Source: Bacteroidota bacterium | Lineage (GTDB): Bacteria; Bacteroidota; Bacteroidia; Chitinophagales; Chitinophagaceae | Direction: 5' to 3' | DNA length: 64,000 nt | Assembly: GCA_030706685.1 (NCBI GenBank) | Contig: JAUZOA010000020.1 | Coordinates: 1-64,000 of the forward strand | Shown: piece by piece, positions 33,534-43,064 of the stretch | Layout of the letters: each line of letters starts with the position of its first letter | Numbering within the stretch: position 1 is the first letter of the stretch | Notes under the pieces: model-generated | What the model was told of the DNA's origin: nothing | Seen by the model: the letters and a program-made list of their open reading frames with translations, nothing else | Databases searched by the model: none | Program-made: the position numbers and the translations under genes

Positions 33534-35009
33534 ATGACAAAGTCGTTTATTTTTGTAGTGGGCCTGTTATTTTTTGCTTCAAAGGCTATTGCAACTCTTC
33601 CCGATAGCTTAGAATTAACGGACAAATCTTTTGCTTACTTAAATTCCTATTCGTACAAATACCTATTTATCAAGCACGGACATAGCTACATTATTTATCT
33701 TGTCTATTCTTCTGTAAAAGATAAAAAGGGCGAAAAGATTCTAAATAGCAGAAAGCGCGTAGGCTCTGTCCCGGAGAAAAATATCAATCAACTGCAGGAG
33801 GAAATATCAAGCGAGAACTTTCGCCAATTGGAGCTAGTTAATTTTGGTTATGACAAAGATTGGATAATAAGGAGTACTGAATTAATCTTCCAATATGTAA
33901 AAAAAGAGTATCACAATTGGACGGGCAAGCAAGAAAAATTTGTAAAGGAAAAACTATCCGATATCGCTAATTATGAAAGCGCGCTTAAAAGGGTAATTTT
34001 GAACGATGGATACATCCCGATTTCAAAACATTCAGGCGCAACATTTGAAACGATTCTCTATTATCCCAACAATAAGAAACAGTTGGTACTGGCTTCGGAA
34101 AATGTTCTGGGTTTTCCGTGGACCATTGATGGCAGGGAATCGTTTAACCCCAAATTGCCAGTAGCGTTCTATTCGCTTATACCTCAAAACAAAAGTTTTA
34201 ACAGAGATAGGTTTAAACTGAAAAGCAATTTAATGGCAGATCTTGCGAAGCAAATCTTTGAAGATAAATGCCGATCAGAAATGAGCGAGCTCGCCTCTTT
34301 GGCTTTTGAAAGAGAAATTGATGAACTAAAAAAGAGTTTTCAAATTATTGAGGCAAAAGAGTATGCATATTTTGGACGTTATATCGAATCTGATTCGCAA
34401 ACATTTAGAATAACTTTAAAAAGCCCTGTATCTTTCTCGGGAATTTATGTTCAATATTTTATATCGCGACAAGGCAGTACTCTTTACTCAAGGGATTCAC
34501 TACTTAAAGCATTTCCTGCTATACGCGACAGAATTCAGGGCATCAAGTTTTTGATGGACTTTATACTTGCTGACACAGCCCGCAGAATTGACATCTGTTA
34601 TTTTGATAACAAAGCTATTACTGATTACCATATAGATGGATTTAATAAAAATCCTGTGGAATGGAAAAAGCATGAACAATGGATAAAAAGCCTGGAATGG
34701 TATAAGACTTCGAATATAAAACCCGGCTTTGATATTGAAGAATCTATTCAAACCTCACAGCAAAATAATTGTGGCTGTAACTTCCGGTATGATAATAAAT
34801 ATTTAGAACAATCAATTTTTTTTGAACTCATTGACGAATATAAGAATACATCAATATGGTTATTACTTCCCGATGGTACACCCGTCTTATGGTATTTTCA
34901 AGGACAAAATGCTTATAAATATTCTTACAGAGATTATAAAACAAAAGGACGGGGTGTTCAATATGCCTGCAGGAAGTTTACCGCAAACGGGGGCTTTAAA
35001 ATCGAATAA
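33534..35009 (+). CDS. Secreted protein of unknown function
   Basis: The 491-residue protein has a signal peptide (MTKSFIFVVGLLFFASKAIA) and no domain I can name. Visible features are an early KHGHSYIIYLVYSS strand pair, a Lys/Glu-rich helical middle (ELKKSFQIIEAKEYAYFGRY) and a late double Cys (NNCGCNFRYDN). It ends in aromatic strands (LLPDGTPVLWYFQGQNAYKYSYRDYK). The ATG at 33534 begins the signal peptide; an in-frame TTG at 33507 is less likely. It has its own promoter and stands between two related terminators, so it is monocistronic. Its wording is more AT-rich than neighbouring genes. Confidence 0.7.
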   Translation: MTKSFIFVVGLLFFASKAIATLPDSLELTDKSFAYLNSYSYKYLFIKHGHSYIIYLVYSSVKDKKGEKILNSRKRVGSVPEKNINQLQEEISSENFRQLELVNFGYDKDWIIRSTELIFQYVKKEYHNWTGKQEKFVKEKLSDIANYESALKRVILNDGYIPISKHSGATFETILYYPNNKKQLVLASENVLGFPWTIDGRESFNPKLPVAFYSLIPQNKSFNRDRFKLKSNLMADLAKQIFEDKCRSEMSELASLAFEREIDELKKSFQIIEAKEYAYFGRYIESDSQTFRITLKSPVSFSGIYVQYFISRQGSTLYSRDSLLKAFPAIRDRIQGIKFLMDFILADTARRIDICYFDNKAITDYHIDGFNKNPVEWKKHEQWIKSLEWYKTSNIKPGFDIEESIQTSQQNNCGCNFRYDNKYLEQSIFFELIDEYKNTSIWLLLPDGTPVLWYFQGQNAYKYSYRDYKTKGRGVQYACRKFTANGGFKIE

Positions 35010-35066
35010 TTGGCGCACCGGCAGCAGGAAATTTAGCCAGAGTTTAGCTGATTAGTTAACATAAAA

Positions 35067-35096
35067 AAAGAGGCTGATAAATTATCAACCTCTTTT
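35067..35096. terminator. Bidirectional terminator between the unknown gene and ppdK
   Basis: AAAAGAGGCTGAT and ATCAACCTCTTTT pair across a 4-5 base loop, with A and T runs on either side, so it can end both convergent units. Confidence 0.88.
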
Positions 35097-35120
35097 GATT
35101 TTACTATATGGTGGGTGGGA

Positions 35121-37877
35121 TCAATTCTTCTTTCCGAACTGAACGGCAGCCTGGGCGGCAGCCAGCCTTGCAATAGGTACGCGGAACGGAGAACAACTTA
35201 CATAGTTCATACCTATACGATGGCAGAACTTCACACTCTCCGCGTCACCGCCATGTTCACCACAGATACCTACTTTCAAATGTGGTTTTGTTTTGCGGCC
35301 ACGTTCGGTACCCAGTTTAATTAATTCGCCGACGCCATCCTGGTCAATAGTCTGGAACGGATCATCGTGGAGTAATTTCTCATCGAGATATTTTGGCAGG
35401 AACCCTCCGATATCATCCCGGCTGAAACCAAAACTCATCTGGGTAAGATCATTGGTGCCGAAACTGAAGAAATCAGCTACTTCAGCCATACGGTCTGCAC
35501 GCAACGCCGCTCTTGGAATCTCGATCATCGTGCCATACAAATAAGGGATGCTCTTTAATTTCAGTTCAGCGCATACTTCTTTATATACCCTGTCCACAAT
35601 CTTTTTCTGGTGAGAAAGCTCATTCACCGTGCAGGTAACGGGTACCATTATTTCAGGGAATGCTTTCTTTCCGTCTTTAATTAATTCAGCAGTGGCTTCC
35701 AGTATAGCCCTTACCTGCATTTCAGTTATTTCCGGGTAACTTACTCCAAGCCTTACACCACGGTGACCCAGCATAGGATTGTTTTCATGCAAAGCAAGCA
35801 CCCTTCTTTTCAATACGCTCATGCGGATGCCCAGCTCTTTACTTAACTGGTGCAGTTTCTCAGAATCATGAGGTACGAACTCATGCAATGGCGGATCCAA
35901 CAGCCGGATGGTTACCGGGTGGCCATTCATAATGTCAAGCGTATCCTTGATATCTTTTTTTACATAAGTATATAATTCCTGGAGCGCCGTTTTTCTTTCC
36001 TCCACTGTTTTACTTACGATCATCTTGCGAAGGAGGAACAAAGGCTGCTCGCTTCCTTCACCATAAAACATATGTTCGGTTCTGAACAGGCCGATACCTT
36101 CCGCGCCGAATTTCAAACCCTGCGCAGCATCCCCGGGTGTTTCCGCGTTGGTTCTTACTCCCATGAATTTCGTCTTATCTACCAGCTTCATCAGGTTTTT
36201 GTAAGACTCGTTTTTCTCCAGGTCAATATCTACCAATGGCAGGCTTCCTTCATATACCAGTCCTTTCGTCCCATCCAGGCTCAGCCAGTCGCCTTCTTTT
36301 ATCACTACCCCATTCTTTCCATGGAAGGTTTTGGACTCATGATGTATTTCAATATCACTGCAACCTACGATGCAACATTTTCCCCAGCCTCTTGCTACCA
36401 GGGCCGCATGTGAGGTCATTCCGCCTTTCGAAGTAAGGATTGCCTGTGATTTATGCATACCATCTACATCTTCAGGGGAAGTTTCTTCACGAATAAGAAT
36501 GACTTTTTCGCCCCGGTGAGCCCATTCAACTGCATCATCAGAAGAAAAGACTGCGCGGCCTTTGGCACCACCCGGGCCAGCCGGTAACCCTTTTGCAATG
36601 ACAGGATTTGTTTGTTGTGCTTTGGGGTCAAGCATGGGCAGCAACAGTTCTACCAGTTGATTAGGGCCTACTCTCATAATAGCTGTCTTAGCATCTATCA
36701 GTTTTTGAGCGTACATCTCTGTGGCCATTCGTACTGCCGCGATACCATTTCGTTTACCTACCCGGCACTGCAGCATATAAAGTTTTCCTTTCTCAATGGT
36801 GAATTCAATATCCTGCATGTCCTTATAGTGCTTTTCCAAACGGAGCTGGTAGTCGAACAATTCCTTGTAAAGTTTAGGCATCATTTTTTCGAGCGTGGTG
36901 AACTGTTTACTCTGTTCATTTTTCGAATATTCATTCACCGGCGCAGGTGTTCTGATACCTGCTACCACATCTTCTCCCTGGGCATTTACAAGATACTCTC
37001 CATAAAATTTGTTTTCGCCTGTGCCGGGATTTCTTGTAAAAGCTACTCCTGTGCAGCTATCATTACCCATATTCCCGAATACCATGGCCTGCACGTTCAC
37101 AGCGGTTCCCCAATCGTCAGGGATCTTTTCTATACGCCTGTAATCGATAGCGCGTTTCCCATTCCAACTACTGAATACAGCGCCGATTCCGCCCCAGAGC
37201 TGCTCACAGGGGTCATCGGGGAATGGGGTTCCAAGAACTCTTTTTACAGTGGCTTTATAGTCTTTTACCAGGCTTTTCAATTCATCAACAGTAAGATCTG
37301 TGTCGCTGGTATAACCCTGCTTTTGCTTGATATGTTCCAGTTTTTCATCCAGTATTTTCCGGATGCCTTTACCGTTCTTTGTCTCAATACCGTTACCTTT
37401 TTCCATAACGACATCAGCATACATCATTATCAATCTCCGGTATGCATCGTAGGCAAAACGGGGATCGCCTGATTGCGCAATGACCCCTTTGATTGTATCT
37501 TCATTCAAACCAACATTCAGCACGGTTTCCATCATACCCGGCATGGAACGCCTGGCGCCTGAACGCACAGAAACCAGCAGCGGATTTTTTTCATCGCCGA
37601 ATTTCTTACCCGTCAACTTTTCCATTTTCGTCATAGCAATATTGGTCTGCTCTTCCAGCACTTTCGGGTAGGTCTTCTTATGATCATAGTAATAAGTGCA
37701 GACTTCAGTCGTAATGGTAAACCCCGGAGGTACGGGTAACCTGAGTTTCGGGTGACCTGCCATTTCTGCAAGATTAGCCCCTTTGCCACCTAATAAATTT
37801 TTCATGGATTCATTACCATCGGCCTTACCGCCTCCAAAAAAATAAACATATTTGGCCGTCTTTTTCTTATGAGCCAT
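35121..37877 (-). CDS. ppdK: Pyruvate, phosphate dikinase
   Basis: The 918-residue enzyme shows all three parts: the N-terminal nucleotide-binding domain (GGKGANLAEM; PPGFTITTEVC), the phosphohistidine swivel motif GGMTSHAALVARGWGKCCIVG and the C-terminal PEP/pyruvate TIM barrel (GIGLFRTEHMF; GTNDLTQMSFGFSRDD; GICGEHGGD). It interconverts pyruvate, ATP and Pi with PEP, AMP and PPi. ATG 37877 (MAHKKKTAKYVYFFGGG) is chosen over an in-frame start 30 bases earlier, since the family begins here. It complements pckG in PEP metabolism. Confidence 0.97.
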   Translation of the reverse strand: MAHKKKTAKYVYFFGGGKADGNESMKNLLGGKGANLAEMAGHPKLRLPVPPGFTITTEVCTYYYDHKKTYPKVLEEQTNIAMTKMEKLTGKKFGDEKNPLLVSVRSGARRSMPGMMETVLNVGLNEDTIKGVIAQSGDPRFAYDAYRRLIMMYADVVMEKGNGIETKNGKGIRKILDEKLEHIKQKQGYTSDTDLTVDELKSLVKDYKATVKRVLGTPFPDDPCEQLWGGIGAVFSSWNGKRAIDYRRIEKIPDDWGTAVNVQAMVFGNMGNDSCTGVAFTRNPGTGENKFYGEYLVNAQGEDVVAGIRTPAPVNEYSKNEQSKQFTTLEKMMPKLYKELFDYQLRLEKHYKDMQDIEFTIEKGKLYMLQCRVGKRNGIAAVRMATEMYAQKLIDAKTAIMRVGPNQLVELLLPMLDPKAQQTNPVIAKGLPAGPGGAKGRAVFSSDDAVEWAHRGEKVILIREETSPEDVDGMHKSQAILTSKGGMTSHAALVARGWGKCCIVGCSDIEIHHESKTFHGKNGVVIKEGDWLSLDGTKGLVYEGSLPLVDIDLEKNESYKNLMKLVDKTKFMGVRTNAETPGDAAQGLKFGAEGIGLFRTEHMFYGEGSEQPLFLLRKMIVSKTVEERKTALQELYTYVKKDIKDTLDIMNGHPVTIRLLDPPLHEFVPHDSEKLHQLSKELGIRMSVLKRRVLALHENNPMLGHRGVRLGVSYPEITEMQVRAILEATAELIKDGKKAFPEIMVPVTCTVNELSHQKKIVDRVYKEVCAELKLKSIPYLYGTMIEIPRAALRADRMAEVADFFSFGTNDLTQMSFGFSRDDIGGFLPKYLDEKLLHDDPFQTIDQDGVGELIKLGTERGRKTKPHLKVGICGEHGGDAESVKFCHRIGMNYVSCSPFRVPIARLAAAQAAVQFGKKN

Positions 37878-38145
37878 ATAATTAAGTTTTAAATGATAAG
37901 AAATCAAATTCCGCCTGCATAATTAATTAAAACCGCTTGCAGAATAGCTGTATTTCCATCATTCTGCAATATGATTATGCTCAGTAGGCCATGGTGCAGG
38001 CCATAGCGGAAAACAATTAGCCGATGTAAAAATCCGACAGGGCTTAACCTTTTGCAACCCATTCATCTTGTTCCTGCGGCAGGTAATACTTTTTGGCTGC
38101 GAGGGGACTCGTTTTTATTCAATTTTTGGGAAAACGAATCACTAT

Positions 38146-40596
38146 ATGAAGAAGTTTGGTCTATGTATCGCGGTTTTTTTTACTGTTTTTATGGCACAGG
38201 CCCAACGCGGTACCGTAAAAGTCAGTATAATCAATGATCAGCAGGCTGCCCTGGAAAATGCAACGGTAGAGGTGCTGAAGACAAAGGATTCCTCACTGGT
38301 AAAAACCGGTATAACCGACAAAAATGGTTTGACAGAAATCGGGAATATCCGGTTAGGGGACTACCTGCTTAAAGTAACGATGATAAATTATGCCATACAG
38401 TATTCGTCTTTCTTTTCACTATCCGCAGAGCATCCCGATATTTCCTTTCCCCAAATGGTTTTACACCCGGCAGCCGGCCAACTGGCTGGTGTAACCGTAG
38501 CCGCTAAAAAACCATTCATTCAAAAACTATCTGATCGTATAGTAGTAAACGTAGAGAACAGTATCATAAGCGCCGGTAGTTCCGCGATGGATGTATTGGA
38601 GCGCTCACCGGGAGTAAATATTGATGCCAATGATGTGATCAGTTTAAGAGGTCGTTCCGGCGTTATCATTATGATTGACGGAAAACCTACTGCTATGTCC
38701 GGCGCGGATCTTGCCAACTATTTAAGAGGATTGCCTTCTGCTGCTATTGAACGAATTGATATCATTACTAACCCTTCGGCAAAATATGACGCAGCGGGCA
38801 ATTCAGGCATTATTGATATCAGGATGAAAAAAGATCAGCGGCTTGGGACCAACGGAACGATCACAGCAGGCTATGGGCAAGGCGTATATCCTAAGGCGAA
38901 TGCCGGCACAACACTTAACTATCGTAATAAAAAGGTAAATGTCTTTGGCAATTATAATTATGCCTACCGTATCGGGCTGAATCATTTGTTTCTCAACCGG
39001 AGTTTTTACGACAACAATGGTATTTATAATGGAGGAGACCTTAAGGATAATTATAATAAACCCAAATTTGGTTCTCACACCATCCGGGCAGGCGCAGATT
39101 TTTTCCCCAGTAAAAAAACAATTATCGGGTTTGTTGTAAATGGTAATTTCAACCATTTCACAAGAGTGAATACGAACAACTCCATAGTCATTAACGATCA
39201 AAAACAGCAATCCAGCACTTTTGAATCGCTGGCTACCAATAATGATCATGCCAATAACGTCGTCGCTAATATAAACCTGAAACATACATTTGACAGTACC
39301 GGCAGAGAAATAACAACCGATGTGGATCATGGCGAATATAATTCAGGCTCGCTGACCCATAATGCTACCAGTTATTATAAACTCGACGGAACCATGCTGC
39401 AACCCGGCTATATCCTTGATGGCGACCAGGATGGAAAATTAAAATTCACGACGATAAAATCAGATTATGTAAATCCATTAAGAAAAGGCGCTAAGATAGA
39501 AACCGGGTTCAAGCTGAGCTTTGTATCCAGTGATAATGATGCAAAATTTTTTGATGTCAGCAGCGGAACCCCGCAAAACGATATAAACAAAACCAACCAC
39601 TTTTTTTATAAAGAAAATAATAATGCCGCCTATGTAAACTTCAGCAAGGATTTCAAAAAATTTGATATCCAGGTTGGCCTTCGCGGAGAGCAAACGAACC
39701 TTAAGACTCACCAGGTGAATGGCGACATCCGGTTCGACTCCAGTTATTTTCAATTATTTCCAAGCGCCTTTTTTAATTATAAACTAAAAGAAGATCATAC
39801 TCTCGGAGTTTCTGTAAGCCGGAGAATTGATCGCCCCGGTTATGCAGAATTGAATCCATTCCTGTTTTTGATTGATGTATCAACGTATGCTACCGGCAAT
39901 CCCGGTTTACTTCCGCAGATGACATGGTCGTATGAGCTGAGCTATACAGTTAAAAATCTTAATCTTACTCTTGGATACAGTCACAGCAAGAATAACCAGA
40001 ATATCGCTGTCGCTAAATTCAGGGATGTATTTCCCAATATCCCTTCAGAAGATAATGTAACGGTACAAATACCCGTAAATTTAACTTCATCCGATTATTT
40101 TGGTTTGACAATAGCTGCTCCCATCCATATCAATAAGTGGTGGAACATGATCAACAATGCCAACGTCTATTATGAAAAATTCAATGGTCAACTGGGTACT
40201 ACCCAATTGAACAAAGGAAAACCAGCCGCTGATATACGCACCAATAACACGTTTACCTTCAAAAAAGGATGGGCAGCAGAATTAAATGCCAGTCTCAATT
40301 CCGGAGGACAATATGGCTTTATGGTAACTGATCCGCAATGGGCATTATCAACAGGAGTACAGAAAATGATACTTAAGAATAAAGGAACACTCCGTTTCAA
40401 TATCACGGATATTTTCTGGACCAACCTGCCTAAGGCTGTCATTACCTATAATAATTATATAGAAAGATGGCATGCCGTCAGGGAAACAAGGGTAGCTAAT
40501 TTTACTTTCACCTGGCGCTTTGGCAACAGCAAGGTGCAGGCGGCAAGAAGAAGAACAACGGGGTCGGAAGAAGAAAGGCAGAGGGCGGGGCAATAG
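38146..40596 (+). CDS. TonB-receptor-like outer-membrane barrel protein
   Basis: The 816-residue protein has a signal peptide (KKFGLCIAVFFTVFMAQAQ), a carboxypeptidase-like beta domain at about 22-100, a plug-like domain (VLERSPGVNIDANDVISLRGRSGVIIMIDGKPTAMSGADLANYLRGLPSAAIERIDIITNPSAKYDAAGNSGIIDIRMKK) and an OMP_b-brl_3 type barrel. This is a common Bacteroidota family whose ligands are mostly unknown. The ATG at 38146 begins the signal peptide. The tail is Arg-rich (ARRRTTGSEEERQR), which is odd for a barrel that normally ends on an aromatic residue; the barrel probably ends at FTWRFGN before it. Confidence 0.85.
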   Translation: MKKFGLCIAVFFTVFMAQAQRGTVKVSIINDQQAALENATVEVLKTKDSSLVKTGITDKNGLTEIGNIRLGDYLLKVTMINYAIQYSSFFSLSAEHPDISFPQMVLHPAAGQLAGVTVAAKKPFIQKLSDRIVVNVENSIISAGSSAMDVLERSPGVNIDANDVISLRGRSGVIIMIDGKPTAMSGADLANYLRGLPSAAIERIDIITNPSAKYDAAGNSGIIDIRMKKDQRLGTNGTITAGYGQGVYPKANAGTTLNYRNKKVNVFGNYNYAYRIGLNHLFLNRSFYDNNGIYNGGDLKDNYNKPKFGSHTIRAGADFFPSKKTIIGFVVNGNFNHFTRVNTNNSIVINDQKQQSSTFESLATNNDHANNVVANINLKHTFDSTGREITTDVDHGEYNSGSLTHNATSYYKLDGTMLQPGYILDGDQDGKLKFTTIKSDYVNPLRKGAKIETGFKLSFVSSDNDAKFFDVSSGTPQNDINKTNHFFYKENNNAAYVNFSKDFKKFDIQVGLRGEQTNLKTHQVNGDIRFDSSYFQLFPSAFFNYKLKEDHTLGVSVSRRIDRPGYAELNPFLFLIDVSTYATGNPGLLPQMTWSYELSYTVKNLNLTLGYSHSKNNQNIAVAKFRDVFPNIPSEDNVTVQIPVNLTSSDYFGLTIAAPIHINKWWNMINNANVYYEKFNGQLGTTQLNKGKPAADIRTNNTFTFKKGWAAELNASLNSGGQYGFMVTDPQWALSTGVQKMILKNKGTLRFNITDIFWTNLPKAVITYNNYIERWHAVRETRVANFTFTWRFGNSKVQAARRRTTGSEEERQRAGQ

Positions 40597-40651
40597 GAGA
40601 ATAGCTGCGGATGTCAATAATCAATATCAGTAATTAATAATTATTGGTTAT

Positions 40652-41512
40652 TCACCGGCCATTCATTCTATGCAAATTTTCCAGCAATTGTAAATGGGGT
40701 TGTAAATTCTTCAATGTATTTTTTTGCAGAAACTGCTTCAGGTGTTTGTAAAAATGGCTGTGATCATAATAGCCATATAAAGAATAATGAAAATTTTCAG
40801 GAGAGCTGGCGAGATGTGCGGTCGCCTTGCGGATACGCATCACCTGTAATGCCTTTTTACTGCTGCTGCCTGTACAGGTTTCAAAATATCTTTGCAGGGT
40901 TCTTTCAGAAATATTGTTTTTAGCCGCTTCTTTATTAATAGATATAGTAAAATCATTTTGCTGAAAACAATGATCAAGGATGGTACTTACAATGTTTACT
41001 GCGCCTGTGGGGTCTTCATACTTTGTCACCACCGATGAAAAATGCCTGGATAAAAGGGCGACCCGCTCTTCAAATGTTTTTACCTTTTTGATATTGTCAC
41101 TCACATGCGGGTCGAGCAGGTAGCTAAGCGGGAATATATATTCTTTGTATTCGGAAAAATTGATCTTTTTTTGAAGTATCACCGGCGCGATACGAAACTT
41201 AATGCCAAAAAGATGGTTACCGGGCTTGTGAAAACATTCGATCGCATTATCTCTCGGCAGAAAACAATCTGTTTTTAAAGTAAATTTTTTGTCATCTACC
41301 TGCATGACGAAAGGGGTACCCAGGTTGATGATATAGGTATAGCCGATATTGGGAAACTGCGCATCTGAAAAACCCTTCGGGTATTTTTTCCATAGGTGAT
41401 CAAATTTTGTTTCCCAGAAAAAATCTATGAGATGGGCCAGCGAAACCGGCGGAGGTACCCGGTGATAATTCTGTTCAAAATGATCAATATGGAAGAATTC
41501 AATATGCTGCAT
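40652..41512 (-). CDS. AraC-family transcriptional regulator
   Basis: The 286-residue protein has an N-terminal ligand-type beta domain of the DUF6597 kind (FGIKFRIAPVIL) and a C-terminal AraC helix-turn-helix at about 190-275 (KEAAKNNISERTLQRYFETCTGSSSKKALQVMRIRKATAHL ... GYYDHSHFYKHLKQF). Relatives often control stress or drug-response genes. It converges on the outer-membrane gene at 38146, and its promoter faces the repeat-rich gap at 41513-42108. The target is unknown. Confidence 0.88.
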   Translation of the reverse strand: MQHIEFFHIDHFEQNYHRVPPPVSLAHLIDFFWETKFDHLWKKYPKGFSDAQFPNIGYTYIINLGTPFVMQVDDKKFTLKTDCFLPRDNAIECFHKPGNHLFGIKFRIAPVILQKKINFSEYKEYIFPLSYLLDPHVSDNIKKVKTFEERVALLSRHFSSVVTKYEDPTGAVNIVSTILDHCFQQNDFTISINKEAAKNNISERTLQRYFETCTGSSSKKALQVMRIRKATAHLASSPENFHYSLYGYYDHSHFYKHLKQFLQKNTLKNLQPHLQLLENLHRMNGR

Positions 41513-42108
41513 TTAGCCGGGAAAATATTATTTGGGCCTGATTTGTCCGGGGTTATTATTTGGACAAGAGAAAATGGCGGTTAGACGGCAACAAGAGGAC
41601 AATGTAAGCAGTATAGCCGGCCGGAAGAGAATACAGTGTTGCGAAATTGCACCAGGACAAGTTAACCGGCGAGAGAAAAGTCTGCCGGTGCCGCCTTCAA
41701 ACACAAACTTTGAATGCATTTCAGCCAAAAGTATAAGGTTAGGGTTAAGGTATCCAGGGGCAATATTGACCCCTACCAATACTGCTCCATACAAACATAT
41801 AAAAAAGTATTTTCATACAAGCAAACCAGAGATAAACCAGAGATAAGCCAGTCCTTATAATAGTGGGACATCTCTGGCTTATCTGTGGGATATCTCTGGC
41901 TTATCTCAAAATGAGCTACCTCTGTCTTACAGCTCAGCAAGGCAGGTAGAATAGCTTGTTTCAGTTTAAATATCGGGTGCCTCAGGACGCCGCTAACACG
42001 AGCCTGGGCAAAATCCGGGAGGGCAGACAATGGCAATAAGCAAGGGAAGGAAACAGGTAAGTGCTTCAGTCCTTAGAATCTTGCGGACAGTTGTGGTGCA
42101 AACAGGAA
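41513..42108. other. Repeat-bearing intergenic region without a gene
   Basis: No supported gene is seen in these 596 bases. Its main content is the short repeat cluster at 41825-41906. Short frames at 41532-41846 and 41773-42036 run through that repeat and lack coding character. Confidence 0.6.
41825..41906. repeat. Cluster of CCAGAGATAA direct and inverted repeats
   Basis: Two direct units of CCAGAGATAA (41826-41835, 41838-41847) face two direct copies of ATCTCTGGCTTATCT (41870-41884 and 41892-41906, 22-base period) in inverted orientation, giving a long potential stem-loop. Confidence 0.85.
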
Positions 42109-42597
42109 CTATTTTACTTCTTCAAATATCCCCGTTTGTTTATTTTTCCTGACATTATTCCAGTTAAAATAGCGCCCATTCATGGCGATATAGACGCCCG
42201 GCGGCAGGGTTTGTACAAAAGCTAAGGCGCTGCCAAGATTGAAGAGGCCATCTGAGCTACCGAATTTAATAGGGATCATGGCGCCAAAAAGAATGACCGT
42301 TTTATTTTTTACTTTTTCTGCCAAAACTTCGGCTGTTTCACTCATGGTATCCGTACCGTGGGTAATGACGATCTGGGTTTCTTCGCAATGATTGCATTGA
42401 TGGGCTATCAGTTCCCTGTCTTCCTCAGTCATTTCAAGACTGTCAATCATCATCAGGGTCCGGATTTCTATATTTAACCGGCAGCGGCCCATTTCCAGGA
42501 GGTCCTGCATATGCGTGTCCTTGAAAAAAAGCTGCCCGTTCAATTCGTTGTATTCTTTGTCGAAAGTGCCGCCGGTAATGAAGATGCGGATAGCCAT
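42109..42597 (-). CDS. Short asparaginase-domain protein
   Basis: The 162-residue protein corresponds to the N-terminal catalytic domain of asparaginases. It has the nucleophile-Thr motif IFITGGTFDKEYNE and the second motif IVITHGTDTMSETAEVLAEK with the catalytic Thr-Asp pair. The C-terminal domain of full-length asparaginases (about 330 residues) is absent. Stand-alone short versions are widespread in Bacteroidota and Proteobacteria, so this is probably natural and not a truncation. Whether it hydrolyses asparagine is unknown. It is monocistronic. Confidence 0.85.
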   Translation of the reverse strand: MAIRIFITGGTFDKEYNELNGQLFFKDTHMQDLLEMGRCRLNIEIRTLMMIDSLEMTEEDRELIAHQCNHCEETQIVITHGTDTMSETAEVLAEKVKNKTVILFGAMIPIKFGSSDGLFNLGSALAFVQTLPPGVYIAMNGRYFNWNNVRKNKQTGIFEEVK

Positions 42598-43055
42598 AGG
42601 TTATTTATTGAGGTATGAAGATAGCTAAATCGATTGCCCCGGGCGGGGTAACTGCCTGAACATTATCTAATAAGAAAAGGGAGAGAGTAAAGAAAGTTAA
42701 AAAAAAGCCTAAAAAAATTAACGCAGAATTATTTTATTCTTATTTTAGCGGGCCTTAAACAAAAAAGGCCCTTCCGTAGAAACGGACTGACCTCTAACGA
42801 TTGCTTGCCATATGAAAATCTTCAAATTATCTCTTTCGGTGCTGATTGCTCAGCATAATTGCAGGCTCGGCACCTGATTCAGGACCTCTAGCGACTTTGC
42901 CTTTCTAACGATTGCCTGCTTATGAAAAGAACATTTTGCTTCAACGAAAGTAGGGCAGGTTCAGATTACAATCAAACCAACTTATGTGAGATTTAGGGAT
43001 GCCTAAAAGATGATTTTTTTGCGAAACCCTTGATAGCGTTGAGTTTTACGATAAT
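42598..43055. other. Leader-like intergenic region upstream of the helical-repeat gene
   Basis: No gene is seen. The region carries the structured-RNA candidate described at 42742-42930 and then about 130 bases of ordinary sequence before the ATG at 43065. Confidence 0.5.
42742..42930 (+). ncRNA. Candidate structured RNA or leader with duplicated motif
   Basis: Successive hairpins are visible: GGGCCTT/AAGGCCC (42750-42756 with 42765-42771), TCCGT/ACGGA (42773-42777 with 42782-42786), and GGTGCTGA/TCGGCACC at about 42838-42874. A 25-base unit beginning TCTAACGATTGCYTGC is present twice, at 42793-42818 and 42904-42928. No known riboswitch class is recognised. It could be a leader of the gene at 43065 or an independent RNA. 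Confidence 0.3.
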
Positions 43056-43064
43056 TTGTGTACT

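Noticed and set aside
36612-37472. 286-codon ORF antisense to ppdK
   Set aside because: It lies wholly within the clearly conserved ppdK gene and its product has no recognisable motif or sensible composition.
38803-39330. 175-codon ORF antisense to the outer-membrane barrel gene
   Set aside because: Shadow of a conserved plug and barrel sequence; no domain.
42109-42597. Truncated asparaginase pseudogene
   Set aside because: Both catalytic motifs are intact, the ORF ends cleanly, and stand-alone short asparaginase domains are a known form.
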